Positions 53,358 through 62,295 of a stretch of DNA of 64,000 nt are shown here, piece by piece (the first letter of the stretch is position 1; each line of letters starts with the position of its first letter). Origin of the DNA: Pedobacter planticolens (GTDB taxonomy: Bacteria > Bacteroidota > Bacteroidia > Sphingobacteriales > Sphingobacteriaceae); assembly GCF_014172375.1 (NCBI RefSeq), contig NZ_WNXD01000002.1, positions 558,001 through 622,000 of the forward strand. Direction: 5' to 3'. A program made the translations under genes and the position numbers. The notes under the pieces are model-generated. The model was given only the letters and a program-made list of their open reading frames with translations, was not told the origin of the DNA and made no database searches.

Positions 53358-54551
53358 CTAATATAACAACTTATCGTAAGGATATCTTGAAGTATGTATG
53401 GCTTTAACCTTATCGTACAACAATTGTTTAAACTCTTCTATGTTTTCTTTTCGCGTGGCGGATATAAAAATAGTAGGCGAACTGTGATGCGCCATCCAAC
53501 TTTTTTTGAAATCTGATAAAGTTAAAGGTGCAATTTCTTCTTCGTTATATTCATCCGTTTTTGGCGTTACATACGCATCAATTTTATTAAATATCATGAT
53601 GGTATCTTTATCTCTTGCACCTAAATCGTTCAAAGTTTCGTTAACCGTATGTATTTGGTCTTCAAAATTTGGGTGAGAAACATCCACTACGTGAATTAAA
53701 ATATCCGCTTCTCTAACCTCATCTAATGTAGATTTAAAACATTCTACCAAATGGTGAGGTAGTTTTCTAATAAATCCAACGGTATCTGACAGTAAAAAAG
53801 GAACATTTTCTATCACCACTTTACGGACTGTTGTATCTAGCGTAGCAAACAATTTATTTTCTGCAAACACTTCAGATTTAGCCAACATATTCATGATAGT
53901 AGATTTACCAACGTTGGTATAACCCACCAAAGCCACACGAATTAATTGCGTTCTGTTTTTGCGTTGCGTTTCGTTTTGGCGATCAATTAATTTCAAGCGT
54001 TCTTTTAGTAGAGAGATTTTTTCTAAAATCATCCTTCTATCACTTTCAATTTGTGTTTCACCTGGCCCACGCATACCAATACCACCTTTTTGACGCTCTA
54101 AGTGAGTCCATAAACGCGTTAAACGAGGTAGTAAATATTGTAATTGTGCTAATTCTACTTGTGTTTTTGCTTGTGCTGTTTGTGCTCTTCCAGCAAAAAT
54201 ATCGAGGATTAAATTACTTCTATCTAAAATTTTAACCTGTAGTTCCCGTTCAATATTTCGCAGTTGCGATGGCGATAATTCATCATCAAAAACGACCATA
54301 TCTATTTCTTCAGCTTTTACATAAGCCTGTATTTCTTCTAATTTACCTGTTCCAACGAATGTTGCCCTATCAGGTTTCAACATTTTTTGCGTGAAGTTTT
54401 TTTCTACAACACCGCCAGCCGTATCAACCAAAAAGGCCAACTCGTCTAAGTATTCTTTTGTTTGTTCAGGTTTTTCTCCAGGTGTAATCACCCCAACAAG
54501 TACCGCTCGTTCTTGTTTAAGGGCGGTATCGTATGTTTTTTGTTTTCCCAT
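53358..54551 (-). CDS. hflX: GTPase HflX
   Basis: This 397-residue protein has the N-terminal HflX domain (about 10-195). The ERxxGGIGMRGPGETQIE-type loop (QKGGIGMRGPGETQIES) and the glycine-rich lead-in precede the G domain. The G1 motif is GYTNVGKST (about 207), G3 is DTVGF and G4 is NKID. HflX splits stalled 70S ribosomes under heat stress and acts as a ribosome-associated GTPase. It is 24 bases upstream of the alginate-lyase-like gene on the same strand, though the two are not obviously linked in function. Confidence 0.95.
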   Translation of the reverse strand: MGKQKTYDTALKQERAVLVGVITPGEKPEQTKEYLDELAFLVDTAGGVVEKNFTQKMLKPDRATFVGTGKLEEIQAYVKAEEIDMVVFDDELSPSQLRNIERELQVKILDRSNLILDIFAGRAQTAQAKTQVELAQLQYLLPRLTRLWTHLERQKGGIGMRGPGETQIESDRRMILEKISLLKERLKLIDRQNETQRKNRTQLIRVALVGYTNVGKSTIMNMLAKSEVFAENKLFATLDTTVRKVVIENVPFLLSDTVGFIRKLPHHLVECFKSTLDEVREADILIHVVDVSHPNFEDQIHTVNETLNDLGARDKDTIMIFNKIDAYVTPKTDEYNEEEIAPLTLSDFKKSWMAHHSSPTIFISATRKENIEEFKQLLYDKVKAIHTSRYPYDKLLY

Positions 54552-54634
54552 GTATAGTTACAAAGATACAAAATCTATCATCGTTTCATTTTCATACTAA
54601 AGCCATGAAATGTTAAATAAGTTTGGGCTTAAAA

Positions 54635-54666
54635 AAAATGCCCAGCTTTTACAAACTGGGCATTTT
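54635..54666. terminator. Intrinsic terminator between the small lipoprotein and hflX
   Basis: AAAATGCCCAG / CTGGGCATTTT form an 11-bp stem with a 10-base loop and flanking A/T runs. On the minus strand it closes the small lipoprotein gene, 17 bases past its stop. Confidence 0.9.
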
Positions 54667-54683
54667 ATTAGTTAATGATTTTG

Positions 54684-55070
54684 TTAAAAAGTATAAGAAG
54701 TGGTAGCAGACAATGTAGTGCCTGTGCTTATGTTTTCTTTCACCATAACACCATCAACCCAAATTTGAACCTTTAAAGTAGAGCCAGCACTTGCGCCAGT
54801 ACCGTTTGCGCCAAAACTAATTATTGGAATAGATGATGGAATAGTTAGTTCTGCACTCGCAAATGAACTACTATTTACAGATGAATTAGTGGTCACATCT
54901 CCTGTTTCACTAGTATAAACTACAGAAGAAAGTTTAGCATCTGATGATGTTTCTGCCTTAAATTTTACTTTATGTGTTCCATCGTTATTATTATCTTTTT
55001 TACAAGAAAATAAAACTGTTACAGCTAACACAATAAAAGATAAGGATAAAATTTTTGCAATGTTTTTCAT
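54684..55070 (-). CDS. Small lipoprotein of unknown function
   Basis: This 128-residue protein has lipobox VLFSC (Cys23) followed by KKDNNNDGTHKVKFKAETSSDAKLSS, then a Ser/Thr/Val-rich beta-sandwich-like body (VVYTSETGDVTTNSSVNSSSFASAELTIP) with STLKVQIWVDGVMVKENIS near the end. The style is like many short surface lipoproteins of this phylum. I do not recognise a family. Single gene with its own terminator. Confidence 0.75.
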   Translation of the reverse strand: MKNIAKILSLSFIVLAVTVLFSCKKDNNNDGTHKVKFKAETSSDAKLSSVVYTSETGDVTTNSSVNSSSFASAELTIPSSIPIISFGANGTGASAGSTLKVQIWVDGVMVKENISTGTTLSATTSYTF

Positions 55071-55179
55071 GGGTATTTGTTTTTAGTAGAAATTAGTTAT
55101 TTCCTAACTAGAAACAAACATTATGCCATTAGCGATTATTTATGAGCATATTCCTCATATTAAACCAATACATTAAGAT

Positions 55180-55962
55180 TTACAAGTGCTTTACAAAGTC
55201 TAAAATTTCCTTGCCAGGATTAGCTGTTTTCATAAAGTTTTCTCCAATTAAAAACCCATTGTAACCTACTGCTTTCAGCTTTTTAATAACTTCTGGATTA
55301 TCTATTGCACTTTCAGAAATCTTTAAAAATTCATTGGGAATTTTATCCACTAAATCAAACGAAGTTTGAATGTTTACAGTGAAATCGCCAAGGTTTCTAT
55401 TGTTCACACCAATTGCATTCAAATGCGGACAAATTGATTTTTCTAATTCTTCGAGATTATGAACTTCTAACAAAACATTTAAACCTAAACTTTGAGCTAA
55501 CTTGCCGAAGTCTATAATTTGTTGTGGTGTTAAAATAGAAGCTATTAATAAAATGATATCTGCACCCCAAGCTTTGGCTTCTAAAATTTGGTATTCATCA
55601 ATCATGAAATCTTTGCGCAGAATCGGAATTTGATTTACTGCTCTTGCTTGAAATAAATCTTCGGCTTTGCCACCAAAAAAATCGGTATCTGTTAACACTG
55701 ATAATGCAGAAGCTCCAGCCAAATTATATGCTTGAGTTACTTCAGCAACATCTGCTGTACCATTAATTAAACCTTTGGATGGAGAACGACGTTTAAATTC
55801 CGCAATAATTCCAGTTCGTTTTTCATCAATTAAAAAATCTTTAAAAATTAAAGGTTGTCTGTTAAAGTTAGCATTAGCTTCTAATTCTAGAACCGAAACT
55901 TTTTGTTTGGCTTCAGCAACTTCTTCTTTTTTTCGTAAAACGATTTTATCTAAAATGTTCAT
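55180..55962 (-). CDS. trpC: Indole-3-glycerol-phosphate synthase
   Basis: From the ATG at 55962 the protein has 260 residues; an upstream TTG at 55971 is not needed. TIM-barrel motifs are FKDFLIDEKRTGIIAEFKRRSPSKG (Lys and Glu of the active site), ASALSVLTDTDFFGG, ILRKDFMIDEYQI, LLEVHNLEEL and GVNNRNLGDF. FLIGENFMK is at the C-terminal phosphate site. It converts CdRP to indole-3-glycerol phosphate. It follows trpG after 12 bases. It is a single-function enzyme, not fused to TrpF. Confidence 0.96.
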   Translation of the reverse strand: MNILDKIVLRKKEEVAEAKQKVSVLELEANANFNRQPLIFKDFLIDEKRTGIIAEFKRRSPSKGLINGTADVAEVTQAYNLAGASALSVLTDTDFFGGKAEDLFQARAVNQIPILRKDFMIDEYQILEAKAWGADIILLIASILTPQQIIDFGKLAQSLGLNVLLEVHNLEELEKSICPHLNAIGVNNRNLGDFTVNIQTSFDLVDKIPNEFLKISESAIDNPEVIKKLKAVGYNGFLIGENFMKTANPGKEILDFVKHL

Positions 55963-55974
55963 TTTGTACAAATG

Positions 55975-56559
55975 CTAATTCTCTAACCAATTTTTCATCA
56001 TTTGTTTTCCGTTTGGTGTCAATACACTTTCAGGGTGAAATTGAACGCCACAAACATCAAATTCTTTATGACGCAAAGCCATAATTTGTCCATCGCCATC
56101 AGTTGCTGTAACCGTTAAACTTGCTGGTAAATCTGTTGGGTTAACTACCCACGAATGGTAACGACCAACTTCAATTGGCTCAACACAACCTTTAAAAGTT
56201 AAATCGGTTTTATCTAAAACTGTAATTGGTGTGGCAATTCCATGCATTGGTCTGCCTAAATTTAATAAGCTTCCACCAAAACTTTCAGCTATTGCTTGCT
56301 GACCCAAACACACGCCCATGATGCTTTTTGTAGGCGCATAAGTTTTGATTACATCCAATAATAAGCCCGCTTCTTCTGGTATTCCTGGTCCAGGTGAAAG
56401 CAAAATTTTATCGTATGCTGCTACATCTTCCAATGCGAATTTATCATTTCTCCAAACTACAGCTTCATAACCTAATTCATTAATTAAATGCACTAAATTG
56501 TAGGTGAAACTATCGTAATTATCGATTACTAAAATCGTCCCTTTATTATCTTTATTCAT
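55975..56559 (-). CDS. trpG: Anthranilate synthase component II (glutamine amidotransferase)
   Basis: At 194 residues this is the standard TrpG size. LVIDNYDSFTYNLV is the N-terminal mark; the oxyanion loop is LSPGPGIPEEAG, the nucleophile Cys84 is in MGVCLGQQAI, and FHPESVLTP carries His and Glu of the triad. It supplies ammonia from glutamine to TrpE. PabA-type use in folate synthesis is also possible, as one subunit serves both in some bacteria. It is 31 bases after trpE and 12 before trpC. Confidence 0.95.
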   Translation of the reverse strand: MNKDNKGTILVIDNYDSFTYNLVHLINELGYEAVVWRNDKFALEDVAAYDKILLSPGPGIPEEAGLLLDVIKTYAPTKSIMGVCLGQQAIAESFGGSLLNLGRPMHGIATPITVLDKTDLTFKGCVEPIEVGRYHSWVVNPTDLPASLTVTATDGDGQIMALRHKEFDVCGVQFHPESVLTPNGKQMMKNWLEN

Positions 56560-56590
56560 TTCAAAAATCGTAATTCGTAAATTAAAAACC

Positions 56591-57994
56591 TTAAATCTGT
56601 TCTGCCATTTCGATTGCTTTACGCAATGCTGCTATCTTGTTATTCACTTCGTTTAATTCATTTTCTGCAATAGAATCTGCTACAATTCCAGCTCCAGCTC
56701 TATAGTGCAAATGGTTGTTTTTGCTCATAAAAGTTCTAATCATAATCGCATGATTAAAGTCTTCGTTAAAGCCCATGTACCCAATTGCACCAGCATAAAA
56801 ATTACGCCCCAATCCCTCATATTGATCTATCAATTGCATGGCTTTATATTTTGGCGCACCGCTTAAAGTTCCTGCCGGATATGTATCTGCAACCACTTTA
56901 AATGCACTCACTCCATCTTGTAAATTTCCGCTCACTTTAGAAACCAAATGAATTAAATGTGAATAATATTGAACTTCTTTAAACGATTTCACTTCAACTC
57001 CACTACAATGTCTGCTCAAATCGTTTCTCGCTAAATCAACCAGCATCACATGCTCAGCACTTTCTTTCGGATCTTGTTCTAATTTTTTTGCTAATGCCGC
57101 ATCTTCTTCATCGTTTCCAGTACGTTTAAATGTCCCAGCAATCGGAAAAATATTTGCTACGTTATTACCAATGGTGATTTGTGCCTCTGGCGATGAACCA
57201 AACAGTTTAAAATTCCCATAATCGAAATAAAACAAATATGGAGATGGGTTTATAGAACGCAAACAACGGTACACATTAAATTCATCGCCTAAAAACCCTT
57301 GATTAAAAGCTCTCGATGGCACAATTTGAAAAACGTCACCGCGATAAATGTGCTTTTTCATTTGCTCTACCATATCCATAAAACCTTGGTTGGTTAAATT
57401 AGACTGTTCTTCGCCATTGGTTTTAAAGCTATATTCTGGGTAATTTTTATTCTGAATAATGTATTCAACTTTTGTTAAATCTTCATTTTCATCATTATTA
57501 AAAACATTTTTTACCAGTGTAACTTCATTTTTAAAATGGTCTATCGCGATGATATATCTATACACATGGTATTGCATCGTTGGGATTTTCTCATCATCTG
57601 GTGTAGCCGAAGTAAACGAAATGTCTTCGAAATGCTGAACAGCATTCCATGTAAAATAACCAAATAAACCTGTAGAAATATGTTTGTCTTTTGTCTGATT
57701 AATTGGATTAAAACGAGCTTTAAACGCAGCAATTTCATCAGCTAAAACGAAATCCGTTTTTGCTTCTTTTGTCCCATCAGGAAAGTATATATTCAATTTT
57801 CCATCTTGGAGAATAATTCCCGCAACTGGCTCAGCGCAAACATAACTTGTAGCATTTTCACGACTATGATAATCAGAACTTTCTAGCAAAATCGTATTCG
57901 GAAAAACATCGCGTAAGCGCAAATAAATGCTTACTGGAGTTGTGGTGTCTGCTAATCGCTTTTTAGCATGTGTTTGTATGGTATATGTTTTCAT
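56591..57994 (-). CDS. trpE: Anthranilate synthase component I
   Basis: This 467-residue enzyme converts chorismate to anthranilate. The N-terminal allosteric part has LLESSDYHSRENATSYVCAEP, where LLESS is the usual tryptophan-binding motif. The catalytic part has GDVFQIVPSRAF, GSSPEAQITIGN, IAGTFKRTGNDEEDAALAKKL and HVMLVDLARNDLSRHCSG. PAGTLSGAPKYKAMQLID and FYAGAIGYMG close it. It is the first gene of trpEGC. A terminator and tiny Trp-containing leader ORF precede it, so expression is likely controlled by attenuation as well as feedback inhibition. Confidence 0.96.
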   Translation of the reverse strand: MKTYTIQTHAKKRLADTTTPVSIYLRLRDVFPNTILLESSDYHSRENATSYVCAEPVAGIILQDGKLNIYFPDGTKEAKTDFVLADEIAAFKARFNPINQTKDKHISTGLFGYFTWNAVQHFEDISFTSATPDDEKIPTMQYHVYRYIIAIDHFKNEVTLVKNVFNNDENEDLTKVEYIIQNKNYPEYSFKTNGEEQSNLTNQGFMDMVEQMKKHIYRGDVFQIVPSRAFNQGFLGDEFNVYRCLRSINPSPYLFYFDYGNFKLFGSSPEAQITIGNNVANIFPIAGTFKRTGNDEEDAALAKKLEQDPKESAEHVMLVDLARNDLSRHCSGVEVKSFKEVQYYSHLIHLVSKVSGNLQDGVSAFKVVADTYPAGTLSGAPKYKAMQLIDQYEGLGRNFYAGAIGYMGFNEDFNHAIMIRTFMSKNNHLHYRAGAGIVADSIAENELNEVNNKIAALRKAIEMAEQI

Positions 57995-58014
57995 TTTCTT
58001 TATCCCCTCCCCAG

Positions 58015-58033
58015 CCCTCCCGAAAAGGGAGGG
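58015..58033. repeat. CCCTCCC / GGGAGGG hairpin repeat
   Basis: A 7-bp G/C-rich stem with a 5-base loop (GAAAA) just upstream of trpE. It is similar in form to the element at 40579-40600 and may be a remnant of the same dispersed family. It lies between the trp terminator and the trpE start. Confidence 0.5.
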
Positions 58034-58075
58034 AGCGTAAAGTTTTATATTTTCAGTTCGTAATTAATTTACAAC

Positions 58076-58108
58076 AAAAAACCCGGCGTGTGGTTACGTC
58101 GGGTTTTT
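58076..58108 (-). terminator. Intrinsic terminator in the trp leader (putative attenuator)
   Basis: On the minus strand CCCGACGT / ACGCCGGG form a stem with one A-C mismatch and an AACCAC loop, followed by TTTTTT. It lies about 80 bases before the trpE start and downstream of a short leader ORF. The segment CGACG in its left arm can also pair with CGTCG upstream (58167-58163), which would break the terminator. It may also serve to end the membrane-protein gene at 58288. Confidence 0.75.
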
Positions 58109-58182
58109 AAATGTGGTTTTAGTTTAGGTTTAGGTTGATAAACTATAAGGTGCACAAAGCTACGACGAAACTCTTTTGAGAA

Positions 58183-58200
58183 TTACCACGCCATTGCCAT
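58183..58200 (-). CDS. Putative trp leader peptide (MAMAW)
   Basis: ATG GCA ATG GCG TGG TAA encodes Met-Ala-Met-Ala-Trp then stop. It begins about 30 bases after a good promoter and lies about 75 bases ahead of a terminator before trpE. The single Trp codon is the last sense codon. It is too short for standard gene calling. The position and content suggest a regulatory leader peptide, but chance occurrence cannot be excluded from one sequence. Confidence 0.5.
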   Translation of the reverse strand: MAMAW

Positions 58201-58230
58201 GTATGTAAGTTATTGTTAATCATTGAGCAG

Positions 58231-58259
58231 CAAAAATATACAAAAAGTTAAATAATCAA
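58231..58259 (-). promoter_or_regulatory. Bacteroidetes-type promoter of the trp operon
   Basis: On the minus strand the -33 element TTG (58259-58257) and a perfect -7 element TATTTTTG (TAnnTTTG, 58238-58231) are separated by 18 bases. Transcription should begin near 58225, giving a leader of about 230 bases before trpE. This is the clearest promoter in the window. Confidence 0.7.
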
Positions 58260-58287
58260 AATATTTTGCGTTTTTTATTTATCAACC

Positions 58288-58740
58288 TTAAGAAACACCA
58301 AAGAAAGTTTTAGATGGATCTGCTTTTACCATCATAAAAATTGCTCCAATAATAATCACCAATGCCAAACCAAAAAAGATGGCAATAGCTTTATGTTTAG
58401 CAACACCATCCGTAATTTTTTTAGACTTTGAATTACCAATCGTAATTAAAATAATCGCCAATATCATCATACTAATGTGTTCCATTTTCCAATAACGGCC
58501 AATCGCTTCAGAAGCTGGAAGCTTGGTTAATGGACTAATAAAGTACAATACCAATCCAAATAATAATTGAATATGCGCACTGATTAAGGTGAAAACGTTT
58601 AGTTTTCTATTGCCTTCGGTATATGTTTTTTTGCCTAACCATCCAGATAAAGCATTAATAACTGCTACTACAAGTAAAACGAAAACAATGTATCTCCAAC
58701 CTGAATGAGCACTTTTTAGAATTCCATATAAATTATCCAT
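58288..58740 (-). CDS. Small four-helix membrane protein, cytochrome-b-like
   Basis: This 150-residue protein has helices at about 15-35, 48-70, 85-105 and 120-140. His residues sit near helix ends in SAHSGWRY, SAHIQLLFGL, KMEHISMM and AKHKAIAI. This four-helix, four-His layout resembles small b-type cytochromes and would allow one or two haems. Annotated relatives in the phylum are often called cytochrome B. No partner oxidoreductase is near; trpE follows on the same strand. Confidence 0.7.
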   Translation of the reverse strand: MDNLYGILKSAHSGWRYIVFVLLVVAVINALSGWLGKKTYTEGNRKLNVFTLISAHIQLLFGLVLYFISPLTKLPASEAIGRYWKMEHISMMILAIILITIGNSKSKKITDGVAKHKAIAIFFGLALVIIIGAIFMMVKADPSKTFFGVS

Positions 58741-58940
58741 AGCTTTTTTTTCTCAAAAATAGTAAATAATTAAATCTCTAAAGCTGTCTTATTAAACTCC
58801 CAATAATTTATAACCATTCTTAACATAATGATAACCCAAACAGTTATCAAATGGTAGGTTCTTTACAATTCCTTAATCGAAATGAGGAAATCTGTTAATT
58901 TTTGAAGAAGACTTTTGTAAAAAATAATTTATCTCATATC

Positions 58941-61900
58941 ATGATGAAACGATTACTCTTATTATCAGTTTTAACGCTTTGTTTTTTATATACAACAAAA
59001 ACATTTGCGCAAACAACATTAGCTTCCATTTCAGGAACAATTTCTGATGAGCAAAAAAAACCAATTCCGGGTGCTTCCGTTCAAGTGCGCAATGAATCTA
59101 CGGGTTTTACTGCTAAAACTAACACCAATACCATTGGCGAGTACATCTTTAAAGAACTTCCGTTAGGTGGCCCTTATACTGTAAAAGTAGCTTACATTGG
59201 GTTGGGAGAGCAGACTAGATCTGGTTATATGCTTAATCAAGGTGATGCAGTTAAAGTAACTATTAACATGCAAGCTACCGCACAAACATTGGATGTGGTA
59301 CAAGTAAATGCCTCTGGTTTAAGAAACAAAGTTGAAAATTTTGGTGCTTCAACAACTATTTCGGCGAAAGCTATTACTCAATTACCAGTTAATGGTCGTA
59401 ATTTTTCTACATTAATGGATTTATCGCCTTTAAGTCGTGGTGGTAACATTTCCGGACAATTAGGTTCATCAACCAATTACACTATTGATGGAATGAATGC
59501 TAAAAACCCAACTTCGGCAGGTGCCACAACCAGCAGAAGCGGTGCGCCTTATGCAATCTCAATCGAAGCTGTAAGGGAATTTAAAGTAGTAACAAACCAG
59601 TATGATGTAACATTAGGCCGCAGTGGCGGAGGAACAATTAGTGCCGTAACTAAAGCAGGCACAAATACAGTAAGCGGAAGCGCATTTGGCTATGGCAGAG
59701 CTGATTGGTTGGCAAGCCCTTACGATATTAGAGGAAATAAACGTGATAACGATTTCTCTACCTATCAATATGGTTTTACGTTGGGTGGACCAATTATTAA
59801 AGACAAATTACACTATTTTGTAGCTTGGGATCATCAAAAAGATGCTCGCCCATTAATTATTGCAGATATAAAATCTCCTGCTGATGAAGCTAGATTTAAC
59901 ATTACCAACGCTACTTTAAACAGTTTTCTAACTACTGCTCGTACAAAATATGGCGTTTCAAACGAACGTCAATTTGGTTCTTTTGCTAAAAAACGTGGTT
60001 CTGATGCAGCTTTCGCTCGTATCGATTGGCAAATTAATGATAGAAACTTATTAACTGTTCGCGATAATTATACAAACGATAGAAATCCATTAGGTTTAGC
60101 TGATAATACAGCGATTAACTTTTTTGAAAGTTATGGTAACGACAAAAACATTGATAATAGCTTGCTAGCAACTTTGCGTACAACCGTGAATAGTAAAGTA
60201 ACCAATGAATTAAAAGTTCAACATTTATATACTTACCAAGCGAGTACTCAGAACGCTCAATTGAGTTCGGCAATTCCGAGAGCTATTGTTGGCAATTTAG
60301 AATCAGTGCTTACTAATGGTTCAAAACTAAGAACTGCTGTTCAAATTGGTGGTCATCGTTTTGGACAAGAAGGTTTTACAAACAATGTTTTTCAATTAGT
60401 TGACAATTTATATTACAATACCGATAAGGTTAAATATACTTTTGGAGTTGATGTAATGTATACTGACGCTACTTCATTATATGGTAGTGAGGTAAACGGT
60501 CGATTTGAATATACAAACTCAACTACAGCAACTTCTCTTCAAAATTTTGAGAATTTAATTCCAAATAGGTTTTATCGTGAAGTGCCTTTAATGAAAGATC
60601 CAACTGTAAAATCTGGGATTTGGAATGCAGCATTATATGGGCAAATGCAAACTAAATTGGGTAGAGGTTTAGATTTTACTGGAGGTTTACGTGTTGATTA
60701 TAGTGCTTATCCAACATCGCCATTTAATCAAACTTTGTTTGATGAATTACAAATAAGAACAGACCACAAATTAACTCAATTGTTAGTACAACCTAGAATT
60801 CAATTAAACTGGGATTTAAATGAAAATCACACAGATTATATTCGTTTAGGTGCTGGTATTTTTGGTTCGGACATTAACAATTATGTAACCATTAATAATT
60901 TAACTTTTGATGGTAAACACTTAGCAACAGTTGACGTTTTTGGTGCAGATGTACCAACGCCAAATTTCATTGGTTATAGAAATGGATCAGTAAGTACTCC
61001 AAGCTTAACAAACTTCCAAGTACCAACAATCAATACCAATGCTGAAGACGCTCAAATACCTGTTGTTTACAAAGCCAACTTATCTTATAGTAAATTAATT
61101 ACCGATAAATTAAAAGTAGGCATTACTGGTTATGCAACTTTAGGTCGTCATAATTATATGTATGTAGATAGAAACATGACTGCAAATGCATTTTTCACTT
61201 TACCAAATGAAGATAACCGTGGTGTATTTGTACCAACTATGCCAAGCAATGGTTCTCCAGATTGGAAAACAGGTCGTATCAGCAATAAATTTGGTCGTGT
61301 GTTAGAACTAAATAGCAAAGGAAAAGTAAATCAGTTTGCAGTTGTTTTAGACGCAACTTGGCAGTACTTTAAAGATGGTGAAATCTCAGTGAGTTACACC
61401 TATAATGATACCAAGGACAATACATCATTTAATGGCAACGTAGCCAACTCTGCAACACTATCATTGCCAGTAAAAGATGATCCAAGAAACTTAAGTAACA
61501 TGACGTACTCGGATAATCAATTCCGTAATAAAGTAGTTATTTATGGTACTTTACCAACATTTTATGGTGTTACAATTGGTGTTCGTTATTCTGGTATTGG
61601 TGGTACACGTTATAGCTTATTAAGTGGCGCTAACAATAACGGTGATTTTGTAGCTACTAATGATTTAGCTTACATTTTTGATAGAAACAACACGAGTGTA
61701 CCGGCAAATGTACGTGCTGGCTTACAAACGTTGTTAGATAATCCTTTAGCTAGCCAAAGTTTAAAAGATTACATCTTAAAATATTCTGGCAAACTTGCCG
61801 AACGTAACGGTGGTATTAATGGTTTTTACGGATTGGTTGATTTAAGAATTAGCAAAAAAATCAAACTGTACAAAACGCATAACATCGAAATTTCTGGAGA

Positions 61901-62147
61901 CATTTTCAACCTTGCCAACTTAATCAAAAAGAAATGGGGAGTAAATGAAACTTTAGGTAGCCAAGCTCTATATGCTTTAAACGGGACAGCAGCAGTAGCC
62001 GCAACACCTACATCTCCAGCTATTCCTGCAGTTCCAAATTACGATGCAGCTGCAAAAGCATTCAATTATCGTGTTAACAATTCTGGTGTAGTAAATCCAT
62101 CAGGTAATCCTTATCAGTTCCAAATCGGATTACGTTACGGATTTTAA
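58941..62147 (+). CDS. Oar-like TonB-dependent receptor with carboxypeptidase-regulatory domain
   Basis: I prefer the ATG at 58941 (1068 residues, MMKRLLLLSVLTLCFLY; signal peptide ends TFAQ). An upstream TTG at 58902 would add 13 residues before the signal. The N-terminal carboxypeptidase-regulatory beta-sandwich (about 25-110, ISGTISDEQKKPIPGASVQVRN) is followed by an Oar-type plug (VNGRNFSTLMDLSPLSRGG, IDGMNAKN, VREFKVVTNQYDVTLGRSGGGTISAVTK). The barrel ends QFQIGLRYGF. Oar-like receptors act in the outer membrane in protein or peptide export and uptake. It has no SusD partner. The amidohydrolase follows beyond a terminator. Confidence 0.92.
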   Translation: MMKRLLLLSVLTLCFLYTTKTFAQTTLASISGTISDEQKKPIPGASVQVRNESTGFTAKTNTNTIGEYIFKELPLGGPYTVKVAYIGLGEQTRSGYMLNQGDAVKVTINMQATAQTLDVVQVNASGLRNKVENFGASTTISAKAITQLPVNGRNFSTLMDLSPLSRGGNISGQLGSSTNYTIDGMNAKNPTSAGATTSRSGAPYAISIEAVREFKVVTNQYDVTLGRSGGGTISAVTKAGTNTVSGSAFGYGRADWLASPYDIRGNKRDNDFSTYQYGFTLGGPIIKDKLHYFVAWDHQKDARPLIIADIKSPADEARFNITNATLNSFLTTARTKYGVSNERQFGSFAKKRGSDAAFARIDWQINDRNLLTVRDNYTNDRNPLGLADNTAINFFESYGNDKNIDNSLLATLRTTVNSKVTNELKVQHLYTYQASTQNAQLSSAIPRAIVGNLESVLTNGSKLRTAVQIGGHRFGQEGFTNNVFQLVDNLYYNTDKVKYTFGVDVMYTDATSLYGSEVNGRFEYTNSTTATSLQNFENLIPNRFYREVPLMKDPTVKSGIWNAALYGQMQTKLGRGLDFTGGLRVDYSAYPTSPFNQTLFDELQIRTDHKLTQLLVQPRIQLNWDLNENHTDYIRLGAGIFGSDINNYVTINNLTFDGKHLATVDVFGADVPTPNFIGYRNGSVSTPSLTNFQVPTINTNAEDAQIPVVYKANLSYSKLITDKLKVGITGYATLGRHNYMYVDRNMTANAFFTLPNEDNRGVFVPTMPSNGSPDWKTGRISNKFGRVLELNSKGKVNQFAVVLDATWQYFKDGEISVSYTYNDTKDNTSFNGNVANSATLSLPVKDDPRNLSNMTYSDNQFRNKVVIYGTLPTFYGVTIGVRYSGIGGTRYSLLSGANNNGDFVATNDLAYIFDRNNTSVPANVRAGLQTLLDNPLASQSLKDYILKYSGKLAERNGGINGFYGLVDLRISKKIKLYKTHNIEISGDIFNLANLIKKKWGVNETLGSQALYALNGTAAVAATPTSPAIPAVPNYDAAAKAFNYRVNNSGVVNPSGNPYQFQIGLRYGF

Positions 62148-62166
62148 GACTTAAAAATCTACCTAT

Positions 62167-62206
62167 AAAGGCTATCTCTAATTTCTAGAGGTAGCCTTTG
62201 TTTTTT
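62167..62206 (+). terminator. Intrinsic terminator after the TonB receptor
   Basis: AAAGGCTATCTCTA / TAGAGGTAGCCTTT form a stem of 14 bp with one mismatch and a 5-base loop, followed by a run of T. It lies 20 bases past the receptor stop. Confidence 0.9.
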
Positions 62207-62295
62207 AAGCCTTTTTAAATTATGTAAAATCTAGGATAGAATTTATTTAAATCTTTATTTATCAATAGATTTAAGGACTTAACAAACTAAACATT

